Source: AWTP1-13 sp963814055 (GTDB lineage: Bacteria; Pseudomonadota; Alphaproteobacteria; Rhizobiales; Hyphomicrobiaceae). From it: a DNA stretch of 64,000 bases. Location: assembly GCA_963814055.1 (NCBI GenBank), contig CAWFBJ010000001.1, forward strand, positions 310,001-374,000, in the 5' to 3' direction. Below, in pieces: positions 9,672-18,844 of this stretch; position 1 is the first letter of the stretch; every line of letters begins with the position of its first letter. The position numbers and the translations under genes are program-made. The notes under the pieces were generated by a model. It worked only from the letters and a program-made list of their open reading frames with translations. It was not told the origin of the DNA and did not search any database.

Positions 9672-9934
9672 TCCGCATCATCGTCGAAAACGTTCTGCTG
9701 TTCCTGCTGCCGACCGCAATGTACGTGGGCTATGTGCTGCTGACGCGGCGGACCACCTCGGGCGGCGGCGTCATCAACGATGCCCCGCTGCTTTGGTTGT
9801 TCGTCAGCGGCGCCGTGTTGGTGGCAGCGACGCTGATCTACTACGGGGCGACGGCCACAGGCGGCAGGCCCGATCAGACCTACACGCCGCCGCGCATGAA
9901 AGACGGGCAGATCGAGCCCGGCCAGATCAAGTAG
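9668..9934 (+). CDS. DUF6111 family small membrane protein
   Basis: 88 residues from an ATG that overlaps the stop of the Nudix gene by 4 bases. Two hydrophobic segments are visible, one at about 5-25 (VENVLLFLLPTAMYVGYVLL) and one at about 42-62, followed by a hydrophilic tail TPPRMKDGQIEPGQIK that is typical of the family. It is an inner-membrane protein of unknown function. The conserved position between the Nudix hydrolase and the CCA-adding enzyme is the only functional hint. Confidence 0.85.
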   Translation: MIRIIVENVLLFLLPTAMYVGYVLLTRRTTSGGGVINDAPLLWLFVSGAVLVAATLIYYGATATGGRPDQTYTPPRMKDGQIEPGQIK

Positions 9935-9943
9935 CGGTGCCGC

Positions 9944-11197
9944 GTGGCCGTTTCCGACCTTCCCCGTTTGAGTAGCGCGCCCTGGCTCCAGCGCCCAGAG
10001 ACGCAGGCTGTGCTTGCCGCCCTTGCGGCGCGCAACTTTGCGGCGCGGGCGGTCGGCGGCGCGGTGCGCAATACGCTGCTCGGCCTGCCGGTGACCGACG
10101 TCGATATCGCCACGACGGCGCGGCCCGATGAGGTTGTCGCGGCTGCCGAAGCAGCCGGGCTGAAGACCGTGCCGACCGGCATCGCGCACGGCACGGTGAC
10201 GGTCATCTCAGCCGACAGCGCCTACGAGGTCACCACGCTGCGCAAGGACGTGGACACGCATGGGCGGCACGCGACCGTGGCCTTCACGGACGACTGGACG
10301 GCCGATGCGCGCCGGCGCGACTTCACGCTCAACGCGCTCTATTGCAACGCTGGCGGCGAGGTGTTCGATCCGTTGTCCGGCTATGCCGATCTGATGGCAC
10401 GGCGCGTACGCTTCATCGGCGATGCCGGCGAGCGCATTCGCGAGGATTATTTGCGCATCCTGCGCTTCTTCCGCTTCACCGCGGCCTATGGCGAAGGGCC
10501 GCCGGACCGTCCGGGCCTGGACGCATGCGTGCGTGAGCGCGCAGGTCTGGCGATTCTTTCAGGCGAACGGATGCGCGAGGAAATGCTGCGGTTGCTGGCA
10601 GCGCCGCGTGCTGCCGAGCTGATTGGCGTGATGCTTGATTTCGGGCTGCTGCCACAGGTGCTTGGCATGGCGCCCCGACCGGGATTGCTGGTCCGCCTCG
10701 CCAGCCTGCAGGCGGCGCTCGGCCTGGCGCCAGATGCAGTTCTCCGTCTCGCAGCCCTTGCGGTCGAGGTTCCGGAGGACGCCGAGCGCTTGGGCACTCG
10801 CTTTCGCCTTTCCAACGAGGAGACGGCCAGACTCGTGCGTGCCTCCATGCGTGCGCCTGCGATCGATCCAAATGCATCGGAAAGCGCCGGCAAGGCTTAC
10901 CTTTACGCAGAGGGCGCAGCGGCATTCCACGAGCGCGTGCTGCTCGCGTGGGCCCGTTCCGGGGATGCGCCTGCGAGCGCCGCGTGGCGCCTTCGCTTGG
11001 CGTTGCCCGAGCGCTGGCAAGCGCCGAACTTTCCCCTCGGCGGCAACGACGTGATGGCGCTGGGCATACCTGCCGGCCCACGAGTCGGCGAGTTGCTGCG
11101 CACGCTCGAAGACTGGTGGATTGCAGGCGACTTTACGGCCGACAAAACGGCGCTGCGCGCCAAGCTCGGCGAATTGGCCGGAGCAATCTCGGCATGA
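9944..11197 (+). CDS. cca: CCA tRNA nucleotidyltransferase
   Basis: 417 residues from a GTG at 9944, nine bases after the DUF6111 stop. Nucleotidyltransferase motifs are GGAVRN at about 38-43 and the metal-binding DVDIATTARP at about 52-61; the template-region motif RRRDFTLNALY is at about 123-133. The ERIREDYLRILRFFRF segment of the RNA-binding part follows. It adds or repairs the CCA end of tRNAs. Codons overlap the following small membrane-protein gene (ATGA), extending the operon. Confidence 0.95.
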   Translation: MAVSDLPRLSSAPWLQRPETQAVLAALAARNFAARAVGGAVRNTLLGLPVTDVDIATTARPDEVVAAAEAAGLKTVPTGIAHGTVTVISADSAYEVTTLRKDVDTHGRHATVAFTDDWTADARRRDFTLNALYCNAGGEVFDPLSGYADLMARRVRFIGDAGERIREDYLRILRFFRFTAAYGEGPPDRPGLDACVRERAGLAILSGERMREEMLRLLAAPRAAELIGVMLDFGLLPQVLGMAPRPGLLVRLASLQAALGLAPDAVLRLAALAVEVPEDAERLGTRFRLSNEETARLVRASMRAPAIDPNASESAGKAYLYAEGAAAFHERVLLAWARSGDAPASAAWRLRLALPERWQAPNFPLGGNDVMALGIPAGPRVGELLRTLEDWWIAGDFTADKTALRAKLGELAGAISA

Positions 11198-11412
11198 CCA
11201 CCCAGAAGCCCAACGAACGCTTCGTCAAGGCGGCGTTCGCTGCCATGGCGCTGGTGTCGGTGCTTACAGGCCTTGGACTCTATCTGTTGCAGGCACGGAT
11301 CGGCATCTCGGAGGAGACGGCGCGTCTCGTCAGCACGGCGTTCATCATGGTGGGCATTGCCGACACGATCGTGCTGTTCCTGTGGGACAGGATTTTCAAG
11401 CAGCGCCGGTAA
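11194..11412 (+). CDS. Small two-helix membrane protein
   Basis: 72 residues from the ATG at 11194, which overlaps the cca stop. A first membrane segment lies at about 12-32 (FAAMALVSVLTGLGLYLL) and a second at about 46-65 (STAFIMVGIADTIVLFLW), ending DRIFKQRR. No family that I can name with certainty. It is the last gene of the Nudix-DUF6111-cca operon, so it probably depends on the same promoter. Confidence 0.75.
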   Translation: MTTQKPNERFVKAAFAAMALVSVLTGLGLYLLQARIGISEETARLVSTAFIMVGIADTIVLFLWDRIFKQRR

Positions 11413-11451
11413 GCATCACACCGCTGCAGCTACGGGCGCGCCGTTGCCGTG

Positions 11452-11481
11452 CCGCGAACGGTCGAGATGTGCCGTTCGCGG
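11452..11481. terminator. Inverted repeat between convergent genes
   Basis: A perfect 10-bp stem, CCGCGAACGG with CCGTTCGCGG, and a 10-base loop, placed between the convergent ends of the cca operon (11412) and the SDR gene (11502). No U-run follows on either strand, so intrinsic termination is not certain. Confidence 0.4.
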
Positions 11482-11501
11482 ACATTCAATCGAAGAAGAT
11501 C

Positions 11502-12266
11502 TCAGGTTTTGTTGATGGAGACGCCACCGTCGACAAGGAGCGCCGTGCCGGTGGTGAAGGTCGATGCATCGGATGCGAGGTAGAGCACCGTTTGAGCGAT
11601 CTCGTCCGGCGTTGCAATGCGCTTGAGGGCGTGCATGCCCCTCACGAAGGCTTGCTTGTCCTCAGTATCGGCAAACGCTTGCGCCGCTGCCGTGTCGGTG
11701 CCGCCGGGCAGGATGGCGTTCACCCTGATGGCCTTCGGCCCGAGCTCGACAGCCAGGGTCTTGACGAGGCCGATCACGCCCGCCTTGGCAGCCGCATAGG
11801 CCGCGGTGCCCGGCATGCCGGCTGTGTACCCGACGAATGAGGACGTGAAGATCAGGGAACCGCCGCCCCGGCCGAGCATCGCGGGAATTTGATACTTGGC
11901 TCCGAGGAAAGCACTGGTGAGATTGGTCTCGATCGTGTCCTTCCATCCGGCTAGCGACACATCGGGCGTCGGCCCCATCTCACCCATTGAGCCCGCGTTG
12001 TTGAAAGCGACATCAAGACCGCCGAAGCGACCTATCGCCATTTCGACCAAGGCATTCGCGAATTTCGCGTCCTTGACGTCGCCGGCGAGAGCAACCGCCT
12101 TACCGCCGGACTCTTCAATCTCACCGACAAGCGCGTCGAGTTCCGCCTGACGTCGCGCGGCTACGACGACTTTGGCGCCTTCGCGCGCGAAAAGCCTCGA
12201 TGTCGCATATCCGATCCCGGAGCTTGCTCCGGTAATGATCGCGACCTTGTTGCTGAGTTGTTGCAT
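11502..12266 (-). CDS. SDR family NAD(P)-dependent oxidoreductase
   Basis: 254 residues. Cofactor motif TGASSGIG at 12-19, NNAG at about 89-92, catalytic Ser near 142 and Tyr157-x3-Lys161 (YAAAK). The conserved PGGTDT loop and C-terminal YLASDASTFTTGTALLVDGG place it among classical FabG-like SDRs. The substrate cannot be told. The SD (GAGGAG, 5 bases before the ATG) lies partly inside a 10-bp hairpin, so translation may be controlled. It lies downstream of pncB on the same strand, with 136 bases between them. Confidence 0.92.
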   Translation of the reverse strand: MQQLSNKVAIITGASSGIGYATSRLFAREGAKVVVAARRQAELDALVGEIEESGGKAVALAGDVKDAKFANALVEMAIGRFGGLDVAFNNAGSMGEMGPTPDVSLAGWKDTIETNLTSAFLGAKYQIPAMLGRGGGSLIFTSSFVGYTAGMPGTAAYAAAKAGVIGLVKTLAVELGPKAIRVNAILPGGTDTAAAQAFADTEDKQAFVRGMHALKRIATPDEIAQTVLYLASDASTFTTGTALLVDGGVSINKT

Positions 12267-12273
12267 GTCATCT

Positions 12274-12335
12274 CCTCAGGCAGGCTCTGCCTGAGGCTCA
12301 GGCTCGTCCTGCCTGACGCGACAATGCTTGTCGCG
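12274..12335 (-). promoter_or_regulatory. Two tight hairpins in the SDR leader, one covering the SD
   Basis: Read on the minus strand the leader folds into a perfect 8-bp stem with a 3-base loop (12317-12335, CGCGACAA/TTGTCGCG) and a perfect 10-bp stem with a 3-base loop (12274-12296, CCTCAGGCAG/CTGCCTGAGG). The second stem ends in the GAGG of the SDR gene's SD. CTGCCTGA occurs twice on the plus strand (12287 and 12309), so two alternative pairings are possible. No U-run follows, so it does not look like a terminator. Confidence 0.5.
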
Positions 12336-12402
12336 GCCCTTCGGTTCGACCCGTTTCCTGCTGGAGCTGCATGATTTGGCTTCGCGGCCCTCCAAGGGGC
12401 AC

Positions 12403-13695
12403 TCACACGGCCAGCGGAACGCTCTCCTGGGCGCCGACCTGGAAGACGCGGCGGTAGCGATTAACCTCCGCCGCCGGCCCCGTCGCCTTGAGCGGATTGT
12501 CGGACAGCTTCACCGCTGGCCGGCCGTTGGCGGAGATCACCTTGCACACGATCGAGAACGGGTCGAGGCCGCCATCGGCGCCGAGCCCGCGGAAATCGTT
12601 GGTGAGCAGGGTGCCCCAGCCGTAGCCGATGCGCACCCGGCCGTGGAAATGACGATGGATCTGCTCGATCGACTCCACATCGAGACCGTCGGAGAAGATC
12701 GCCAGCTTTTTCGTCGGATCCTGATTGCGGCGCCTCCACCAGTCGATGGCGATCTCGCCGCCCTGGATGGGATCGCCCGAGTCCACGCGCACGCCGGTCC
12801 ACTGTGTCACCCAGTCCGGCGCCCGGTCCAGAAAGCCCTGCGATCCATAGGTGTCGGGCAGCATGACGCGCAGGTTGCCGTCATAGTCCTGTTGCCAGTC
12901 TGCGAGCACCTTGTAGGGCGCCTCCGCCAGCTCGCGGTCGTTGTTGGCGAGCGCGCAGTACACCATCGGCAGTTCGTGCGCATTGGTACCGATCGCCTCC
13001 ACCTCGCGCCGCATGGCGATCAGGCAGTTGGAGGTGCCGAGGAAGGCGGGGCCCAATCCCTCGATCATTGCCTGCACGCACCAGTCCTGCCACAGGAAGC
13101 CGTGGCGGCGGCGCGTGCCGAAGTCGGCGATGCTGAGGCCGGGCAGCTTCTTCAGACGGCCGATCTTCTCCCACACCCGCGTCATGGCGCGCGCGTAGAG
13201 CACCTGCAGCTCGAATTTGCCCAGCCCCTTGGTGACGGCGCGGCTGTGCAGCTCCATGAGCACGGCCAGCGCAGGGACCTCCCACATGGTGGTCTCGATC
13301 CACGATCCTTCGAAGGTCAGTTCGTACTGATCGCCCCGGCGCTCCAGATGGTAGGCCGGAAAGCGGAAGTTCTCGAGCCACTGGATGAAGTCGGGGGCAA
13401 ACATCTGCCGCTTGCCGTAGAACATGTTGCCGCGCAGGAAGGTCGACTCGCCGCGGCTCAGGCGCAGCGTGCGGATGTGATCCAGTTGCTCCTTGAGTTC
13501 GCCGATGTCGATCAGCCGGGCGAGCTTCACCTGCGCGGAGCGATTGATGATGCCGAACGTAACGTGCGCGTCCTTGTGGCGGCGATAAATCGTCTGCGCC
13601 ATCAGCAGCTTGTAGAAATCCGTATCCAGCACCGAGCGGACGATCGGGTCGATCTTCCAGGTGTGATTGTAGACGCGGGTGGCGATGTCGGTCAT
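12403..13695 (-). CDS. pncB: Nicotinate phosphoribosyltransferase
   Basis: 430 residues from the ATG at 13695 (a TTG at 13743 would add 16 residues, but the family starts near the sequence YNHTWKIDPIVRSVLDTDFYK). Motifs include DTDFYKLLMAQ, SIADFGTRRRHGF, the GTNAHELPM segment that carries the phosphorylated histidine, and GVRVDSGDP. It makes nicotinate mononucleotide from nicotinate and PRPP with ATP hydrolysis, the entry step of the Preiss-Handler NAD salvage route. The SD for 13695 is weak. It lies upstream of the SDR gene on the same strand. Confidence 0.95.
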   Translation of the reverse strand: MTDIATRVYNHTWKIDPIVRSVLDTDFYKLLMAQTIYRRHKDAHVTFGIINRSAQVKLARLIDIGELKEQLDHIRTLRLSRGESTFLRGNMFYGKRQMFAPDFIQWLENFRFPAYHLERRGDQYELTFEGSWIETTMWEVPALAVLMELHSRAVTKGLGKFELQVLYARAMTRVWEKIGRLKKLPGLSIADFGTRRRHGFLWQDWCVQAMIEGLGPAFLGTSNCLIAMRREVEAIGTNAHELPMVYCALANNDRELAEAPYKVLADWQQDYDGNLRVMLPDTYGSQGFLDRAPDWVTQWTGVRVDSGDPIQGGEIAIDWWRRRNQDPTKKLAIFSDGLDVESIEQIHRHFHGRVRIGYGWGTLLTNDFRGLGADGGLDPFSIVCKVISANGRPAVKLSDNPLKATGPAAEVNRYRRVFQVGAQESVPLAV

Positions 13696-13803
13696 GAAGC
13701 CGCTCTGCGGGAGGAAGGCCGGGCCCGCGGGTGATTGGACCAAGGCTAGCCTAGCCGGTTCTATTGCCTGCGCGCAATTTGGCAGCGTGCCTAATGCGAC
13801 ACT

Positions 13804-14991
13804 TCAGGCATACGCAAAGTTGGGTTGCAGGCCCAGCAGATAACCACCCACGTCCTGCAGATGCGATTTGCGGCCCTGCGCCTGCTGCATCACCGTGCGG
13901 ATATCGCGGAAGCGCCGCTCGAACGAGCCCGACTTGAAGATCGCGTTGGCTCCGGCCAATTGCCAGGCAACATCGGCGACCGCAACGGCTTCGTGGATGG
14001 CGAACGTCGCGGCCATGCGGATGTCGAGGCGCTGCGGCACGGTCAGCTCGCCCGACGACACCACCTCCTGCCACACGCGGTCGGCCGTGGTTTCCACGTA
14101 GCCGCGGGCCGAACGCAAACGGGCCTCGGACTCGCCGACCTGGAACTGGACGAGGTGGCTCTCCAGCATTGACTGCTTCGACAGCCACGGCCGCTTTTCC
14201 CTGGCGAGAGCGACGGCCGCATCCAGCATCGAGCGCGCAACGCCGAGCGCGACGGCCGAGAAGCCGATGGCAAACAGCGCATTCAGCGGGAACTTGTAGA
14301 GCGGATCGGACAGTCGCACCTCGGCGAGGTGCTCCCGATTCATGGAGTAGCCGTCCGGAACGAACAGGTTCTCGCTCTTGAAGCCGCCGCTGTTGGTCGC
14401 GGTGAGGCCGATCACGTTCCAGTTGTCGATCCACTCGACCGACGTGGCCGGCACAAAAAAGATGCGCGTGCTGACGCCGCCGCTCAGTGGCACCGGCGTG
14501 CCGGCGGCGTCGAACTCCTGCGCCATCAGCCCGAGCCAAGTCGCATGACGGCTGCCGCTTGCCATGTTCCATTGGCCGGTAATGCGATGTCCTCCCGCGA
14601 CCTGGTCGGCCCGCGCTTTGGCCGGCGGGCCCCAGCTCAAGACAGAACGAGGCTCTCCCCACATCGCCTGCGCCACATCCGGCGCCAGCGCACTCGACGC
14701 CAGAGTGCAGCCGTTGATCTGGCCGACACACCAGGCCGTGCTGGCGTCGCGTTTGGCCAGCGCCTCCATGGCGCGGAACCACGTGACCGGATCGACCTGT
14801 TCGCCGCCGTAGACGCGCGGCAGCAGCATGCGAAACAGCCGCTGCTCGTGCAGCTTGTCCACCATCTCAGGAATGAGCTGGCCCAACGCTTCGTTGGCCG
14901 CGCCCGCTTCCTCGATGAACTCGGCAATACGCCCGATGCGCTCGACCGGACCTGCAAGGCTTGGCAACGACGAATTTAGACGGCTGGGCAT
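13804..14991 (-). CDS. Acyl-CoA dehydrogenase-like flavoprotein (group D monooxygenase type)
   Basis: 395 residues from the ATG at 14991, preceded by AAGGAG about 10 bases upstream; an upstream TTG-type extension has no family support. The N-terminal helical domain (MVDKLHEQRLFRMLLPRVYGG), the middle beta domain (HRITGQWNMASGSRHATW) and the C-terminal helical domain with GANAIFKSGSFERRFRDIRT are in the order of the acyl-CoA dehydrogenase fold. The C-terminal segment is closest to flavin-dependent monooxygenases such as HpaB/HsaA/DszC, which lack the catalytic glutamate of true dehydrogenases. The substrate is unknown. It ends about 100 bases before the pncB start and reads toward it. Confidence 0.85.
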   Translation of the reverse strand: MPSRLNSSLPSLAGPVERIGRIAEFIEEAGAANEALGQLIPEMVDKLHEQRLFRMLLPRVYGGEQVDPVTWFRAMEALAKRDASTAWCVGQINGCTLASSALAPDVAQAMWGEPRSVLSWGPPAKARADQVAGGHRITGQWNMASGSRHATWLGLMAQEFDAAGTPVPLSGGVSTRIFFVPATSVEWIDNWNVIGLTATNSGGFKSENLFVPDGYSMNREHLAEVRLSDPLYKFPLNALFAIGFSAVALGVARSMLDAAVALAREKRPWLSKQSMLESHLVQFQVGESEARLRSARGYVETTADRVWQEVVSSGELTVPQRLDIRMAATFAIHEAVAVADVAWQLAGANAIFKSGSFERRFRDIRTVMQQAQGRKSHLQDVGGYLLGLQPNFAYA

Positions 14992-15086
14992 ACCCCCGCG
15001 CTCCTTTCTGAATGCGACTGGAGCGGGTTGCCACTTCCATCGCGATAGAGCGCAACATAGCACGAGCGTGCGAGAGGCAAGTCGGC

Positions 15087-15119
15087 ACAAAAAAAGCCCC
15101 GGCGATGACGCCGGGGCTT
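15087..15119 (-). terminator. Rho-independent terminator of groESL
   Basis: On the minus strand a perfect 10-bp stem (AAGCCCCGGC/GCCGGGGCTT, loop of 6, 15094-15119) is followed by a run of seven T. It lies 26 bases beyond the groEL stop. Confidence 0.9.
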
Positions 15120-15144
15120 CTGCGATTGACGTGACGTTCGAGCT

Positions 15145-16797
<1,653 letters not shown>

Positions 16798-16913
16798 GGC
16801 AGGCACCTCCAGGGATGAATGAGCAGTTGTCAGGGCCGGGTTGTCCCGCCCCTGCGTCTATGTGCGAGCTGAATTGTCTGCGGACCGGGTTCTTTGACCC
16901 AAGAGCCGGGCGC

Positions 16914-17228
16914 CTAGGCCGCGGCCCGCACCGATACCTTTCCCTCGATGATGCCGAGGATGTCGCTCTCCTTCATGATCAGCAGTTCCTGGCCATCGAT
17001 CTTGACCTCGGTGCCGGACCACTTGCCGAACAGAACCCGATCGCCTTTCTTGACTTCCAGCGGCACGATCTTGCCGGACTCGTCGCGGGCGCCCGGTCCA
17101 ACGGAGACGATCTCTCCTTGCATAGGCTTCTCTTTGGCGGTGTCGGGAATGATGATCCCGCCGGCGGTCTTGGTGTCCTCTTCGATACGGCGCACAACCA
17201 CGCGGTCGTGCAGAGGGCGAAACTTCAT
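16914..17228 (-). CDS. groS: Co-chaperonin GroES
   Basis: 104 residues from the ATG at 17228, where GAGGTAGAGG lies upstream; the open frame extends to 17288 but MKFRPLHDRVVVRR is the conserved N-terminus. The mobile loop (EEDTKTAGGIIIPDTAKEKP) and the roof segment VLFGKWSGTEVKIDG are present. It caps the GroEL cavity. First gene of the groES-groEL operon, about 150 bases downstream of a CIRCE operator. Confidence 0.99.
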   Translation of the reverse strand: MKFRPLHDRVVVRRIEEDTKTAGGIIIPDTAKEKPMQGEIVSVGPGARDESGKIVPLEVKKGDRVLFGKWSGTEVKIDGQELLIMKESDILGIIEGKVSVRAAA

Positions 17229-17376
17229 GGCCTCTACCTCACTTTGAATCTTACGAATTTGCCTATTCCTAACGCGGGCGGTCGCCAATCGAGGCCGCCA
17301 CGCCAGCGGTTCCAGCGAGCTCGAAGACCAGGAGGCCAGGGCGCCAGCACCGCAGCCCTGGTATTAGGAAGGGCTG

Positions 17377-17403
17377 CTAGCAGTGTCAAGCTGAGAGTGC
17401 TAA
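17377..17403 (-). promoter_or_regulatory. CIRCE operator (HrcA site) of groESL
   Basis: On the minus strand TTAGCACTC, nine bases, CACTGCTAG. The first half is a perfect match to the CIRCE consensus TTAGCACTC-N9-GAGTGCTAA and the second half matches 6 of 9. HrcA repressor binding here would hold groESL down until heat shock. Its distance from the groES start, about 150 bases, implies a long leader. Confidence 0.85.
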
Positions 17404-17460
17404 CGCACAGAGGCCGGGGCAATCTTGAACGCCGCCGAAGTTGTCCTAAGTGTGGGTTAT

Positions 17461-17509
17461 GCAGGGACGGCCCTGCTGTTTTCAAAAAGCCGATGAGGAC
17501 GGCCTCATC
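17461..17509 (+). promoter_or_regulatory. Guanidine-II riboswitch (mini-ykkC)
   Basis: Two hairpins share an identical ACGG tetraloop: GCAGGG-ACGG-CCCTGC at 17461-17476 and GATGAGG-ACGG-CCTCATC at 17492-17509, joined by a 15-base linker. Paired stems with ACGR loops are the definition of the guanidine-II class. The SD (GGAG, about 17519) lies just downstream, so guanidinium binding should free translation of the exporter that follows. Confidence 0.93.
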
Positions 17510-17529
17510 ACCAGCAATGGAGATGAGAC

Positions 17530-17847
17530 GTGGCTTGGATCACACTTGCCGTCGCCGGCGCGCTTGAAATCGGCTGGGCTATCGGCCTGAAGTATACCGA
17601 CGGCTTCACGCGTCTCGGACCCACCGTCGCCACGGTGGCCGCGATGATCGTCAGTATGGTGCTGCTTGGCCTGGCCGTCCGGACACTGCCTGTCGGAACG
17701 GCATACGCCGTCTGGACGGGCATTGGCACTGTCGGAACAGTGCTGCTCGGCATCTTCCTTTTCGGCGAGTCCGCGGAGCCGCTGCGCCTGTTGTTCATAA
17801 CCATGATCGTTGCCGGCATTGCCGGTCTCAAGCTGGTCACGTCGTAG
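17530..17847 (+). CDS. gdx: Guanidinium exporter, SMR family (Gdx/SugE)
   Basis: 105 residues from a GTG at 17530 preceded by GGAGATGAG. Four membrane helices span the protein; WITLAVAGALEIGWAIGLKYTDGFTRLGPT contains the essential Glu14-type residue, and the motif PVGTAYAVWTGIGTVGT is that of the SugE/Gdx branch and not of EmrE drug pumps. It exports guanidinium in exchange for protons as a dual-topology dimer. The guanidine-II riboswitch directly upstream supports this assignment over a quaternary-ammonium role. Confidence 0.95.
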   Translation: MAWITLAVAGALEIGWAIGLKYTDGFTRLGPTVATVAAMIVSMVLLGLAVRTLPVGTAYAVWTGIGTVGTVLLGIFLFGESAEPLRLLFITMIVAGIAGLKLVTS

Positions 17848-18091
17848 CGGCACACGCGCGCATCGACGAACGCGCCGGCGACGGAACTGGCGCGGGATTT
17901 GCGTCGTTGATATTGGCCAAGCGAAAACTTCGCGGTGGCAACGATGATCGGAGGACCAAAGCCGTTCGAGGGCGTGCACCTGACGGTCGCCAAGAGAACA
18001 GAAAGGTTGTGGGAACTATGCAACCACTCTTCTGCGAATCTGAACTACATTTTATGGCGTGTGCCGTGTGTCAGCAGGGTGAGGCAACCCC

Positions 18092-18370
18092 ATGACCGCA
18101 ACGACTGATCGCGACTTCGGCGCCCAACTCGCCGGCTTCAGCCTGACGACGGCCGAGATCCTCTATCGCCTTCCCGATCATCCCACCCTGCTGCAGAGCT
18201 TCATCTGGCAGGAATACGACGTGCACCCGCGCTTCCCACGGCTGAAAGGGTTCCTGGATTTCTGGACCCGCAATCTCGAAGGTCGGCTGTTTCGCGTGAC
18301 GGTGGCGCACAAAAAGCTGATCACGCCGGCCGAAGTGAAGCTGATCGCGGGGGACTACCGGCTGAACTAG
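18092..18370 (+). CDS. usg: Usg family protein
   Basis: 92 residues. The conserved sequence LTTAEILYRLPDHPTLLQSF followed by WQEYDVHPRFPRLKGFLDFW is diagnostic for the Usg family, named for its place upstream of genes such as trpF in other bacteria, function unknown. It is cytoplasmic. Here it stands alone, 244 bases after gdx. A stem with six T lies about 115 bases beyond the stop. Confidence 0.9.
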   Translation: MTATTDRDFGAQLAGFSLTTAEILYRLPDHPTLLQSFIWQEYDVHPRFPRLKGFLDFWTRNLEGRLFRVTVAHKKLITPAEVKLIAGDYRLN

Positions 18371-18535
18371 AGGTGTCACAACCTCGGGGGTGCATCAAGT
18401 TTGCGCTAGGATGGGCGGCGCTCGACGCGCCATTCTTCATCCGTCCCCCGAAAGCGATCGGATCGGGAGCGGCTTACGCTTCTTAAAGGGCACCGGCCCA
18501 AAGCTGCCCTGGGGCCCTTTTTTGAGACTGCGGTC
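18371..18535 (+). other. Structured gene-free stretch ending in a terminator; possible small RNA
   Basis: Between usg and the small minus-strand gene. It contains a GGATG...CATCC pairing around a GC-rich inner repeat (GGCGGCGCTCGACGCGCC), then the terminator-like stem AAAGGGC/GCCCTTT at 18485-18520 followed by six T in all. A second 6-bp hairpin TGAGAC/GTCTCA sits at 18523-18538. No ORF was found here. A short RNA, or a long usg 3' end, would both fit. Confidence 0.4.
18485..18523 (+). terminator. Intrinsic terminator downstream of usg
   Basis: A 7-bp outer stem AAAGGGC/GCCCTTT, with a GC-rich inner part, ending in six T on the plus strand. It is the likely end of the usg transcript or of an RNA encoded just upstream. 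Confidence 0.6.
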
Positions 18536-18652
18536 TCAGTTATGGGCCTGCGTATAGATAAGCAGGACAATGAAGCCGACCGCGCCTATGAAGCCGATGA
18601 TCTGCTCGAACCGGCTCGCCTCATCCTCGCTGGACTTGTCATGGTCTGCCAT
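18536..18652 (-). CDS. Small single-helix membrane protein (38 residues)
   Basis: Starts with ATG at 18652 after AGAGGA and reads MADHDKSSEDEASRFEQI, then a hydrophobic helix IIGFIGAVGFIVLLIY and the end TQAHN. The acidic, charged N-terminus and the single helix suggest an inner-membrane small protein. The SD, the compact organisation and the clean hydrophobic segment support a real gene although it is short. No family recognised. It lies opposite and convergent to usg. Confidence 0.6.
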   Translation of the reverse strand: MADHDKSSEDEASRFEQIIGFIGAVGFIVLLIYTQAHN

Positions 18653-18844
18653 GGGCCAATCCTCTCACTGCAGGATTCGTTGCAGTGAAACGGCTAAACC
18701 TAAGGATGCGTTCCCAGCCCAACGGACACATTGGAGCTGCTTGAGCCCCGCCCGCTCTCGATGCTGTTGGGTTTGCGGGCCAAGGCCTTCGGCTGGCGAG
18801 CGAATTGGGCTAGCTGAGGCGCCAAGCCGAGAGCAGCCGCTTCG

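Noticed and set aside
12328..13734. A 468-residue plus-strand frame opposite pncB
   Set aside because: Shadow of pncB; the sense-strand protein has the complete nicotinate phosphoribosyltransferase motifs.
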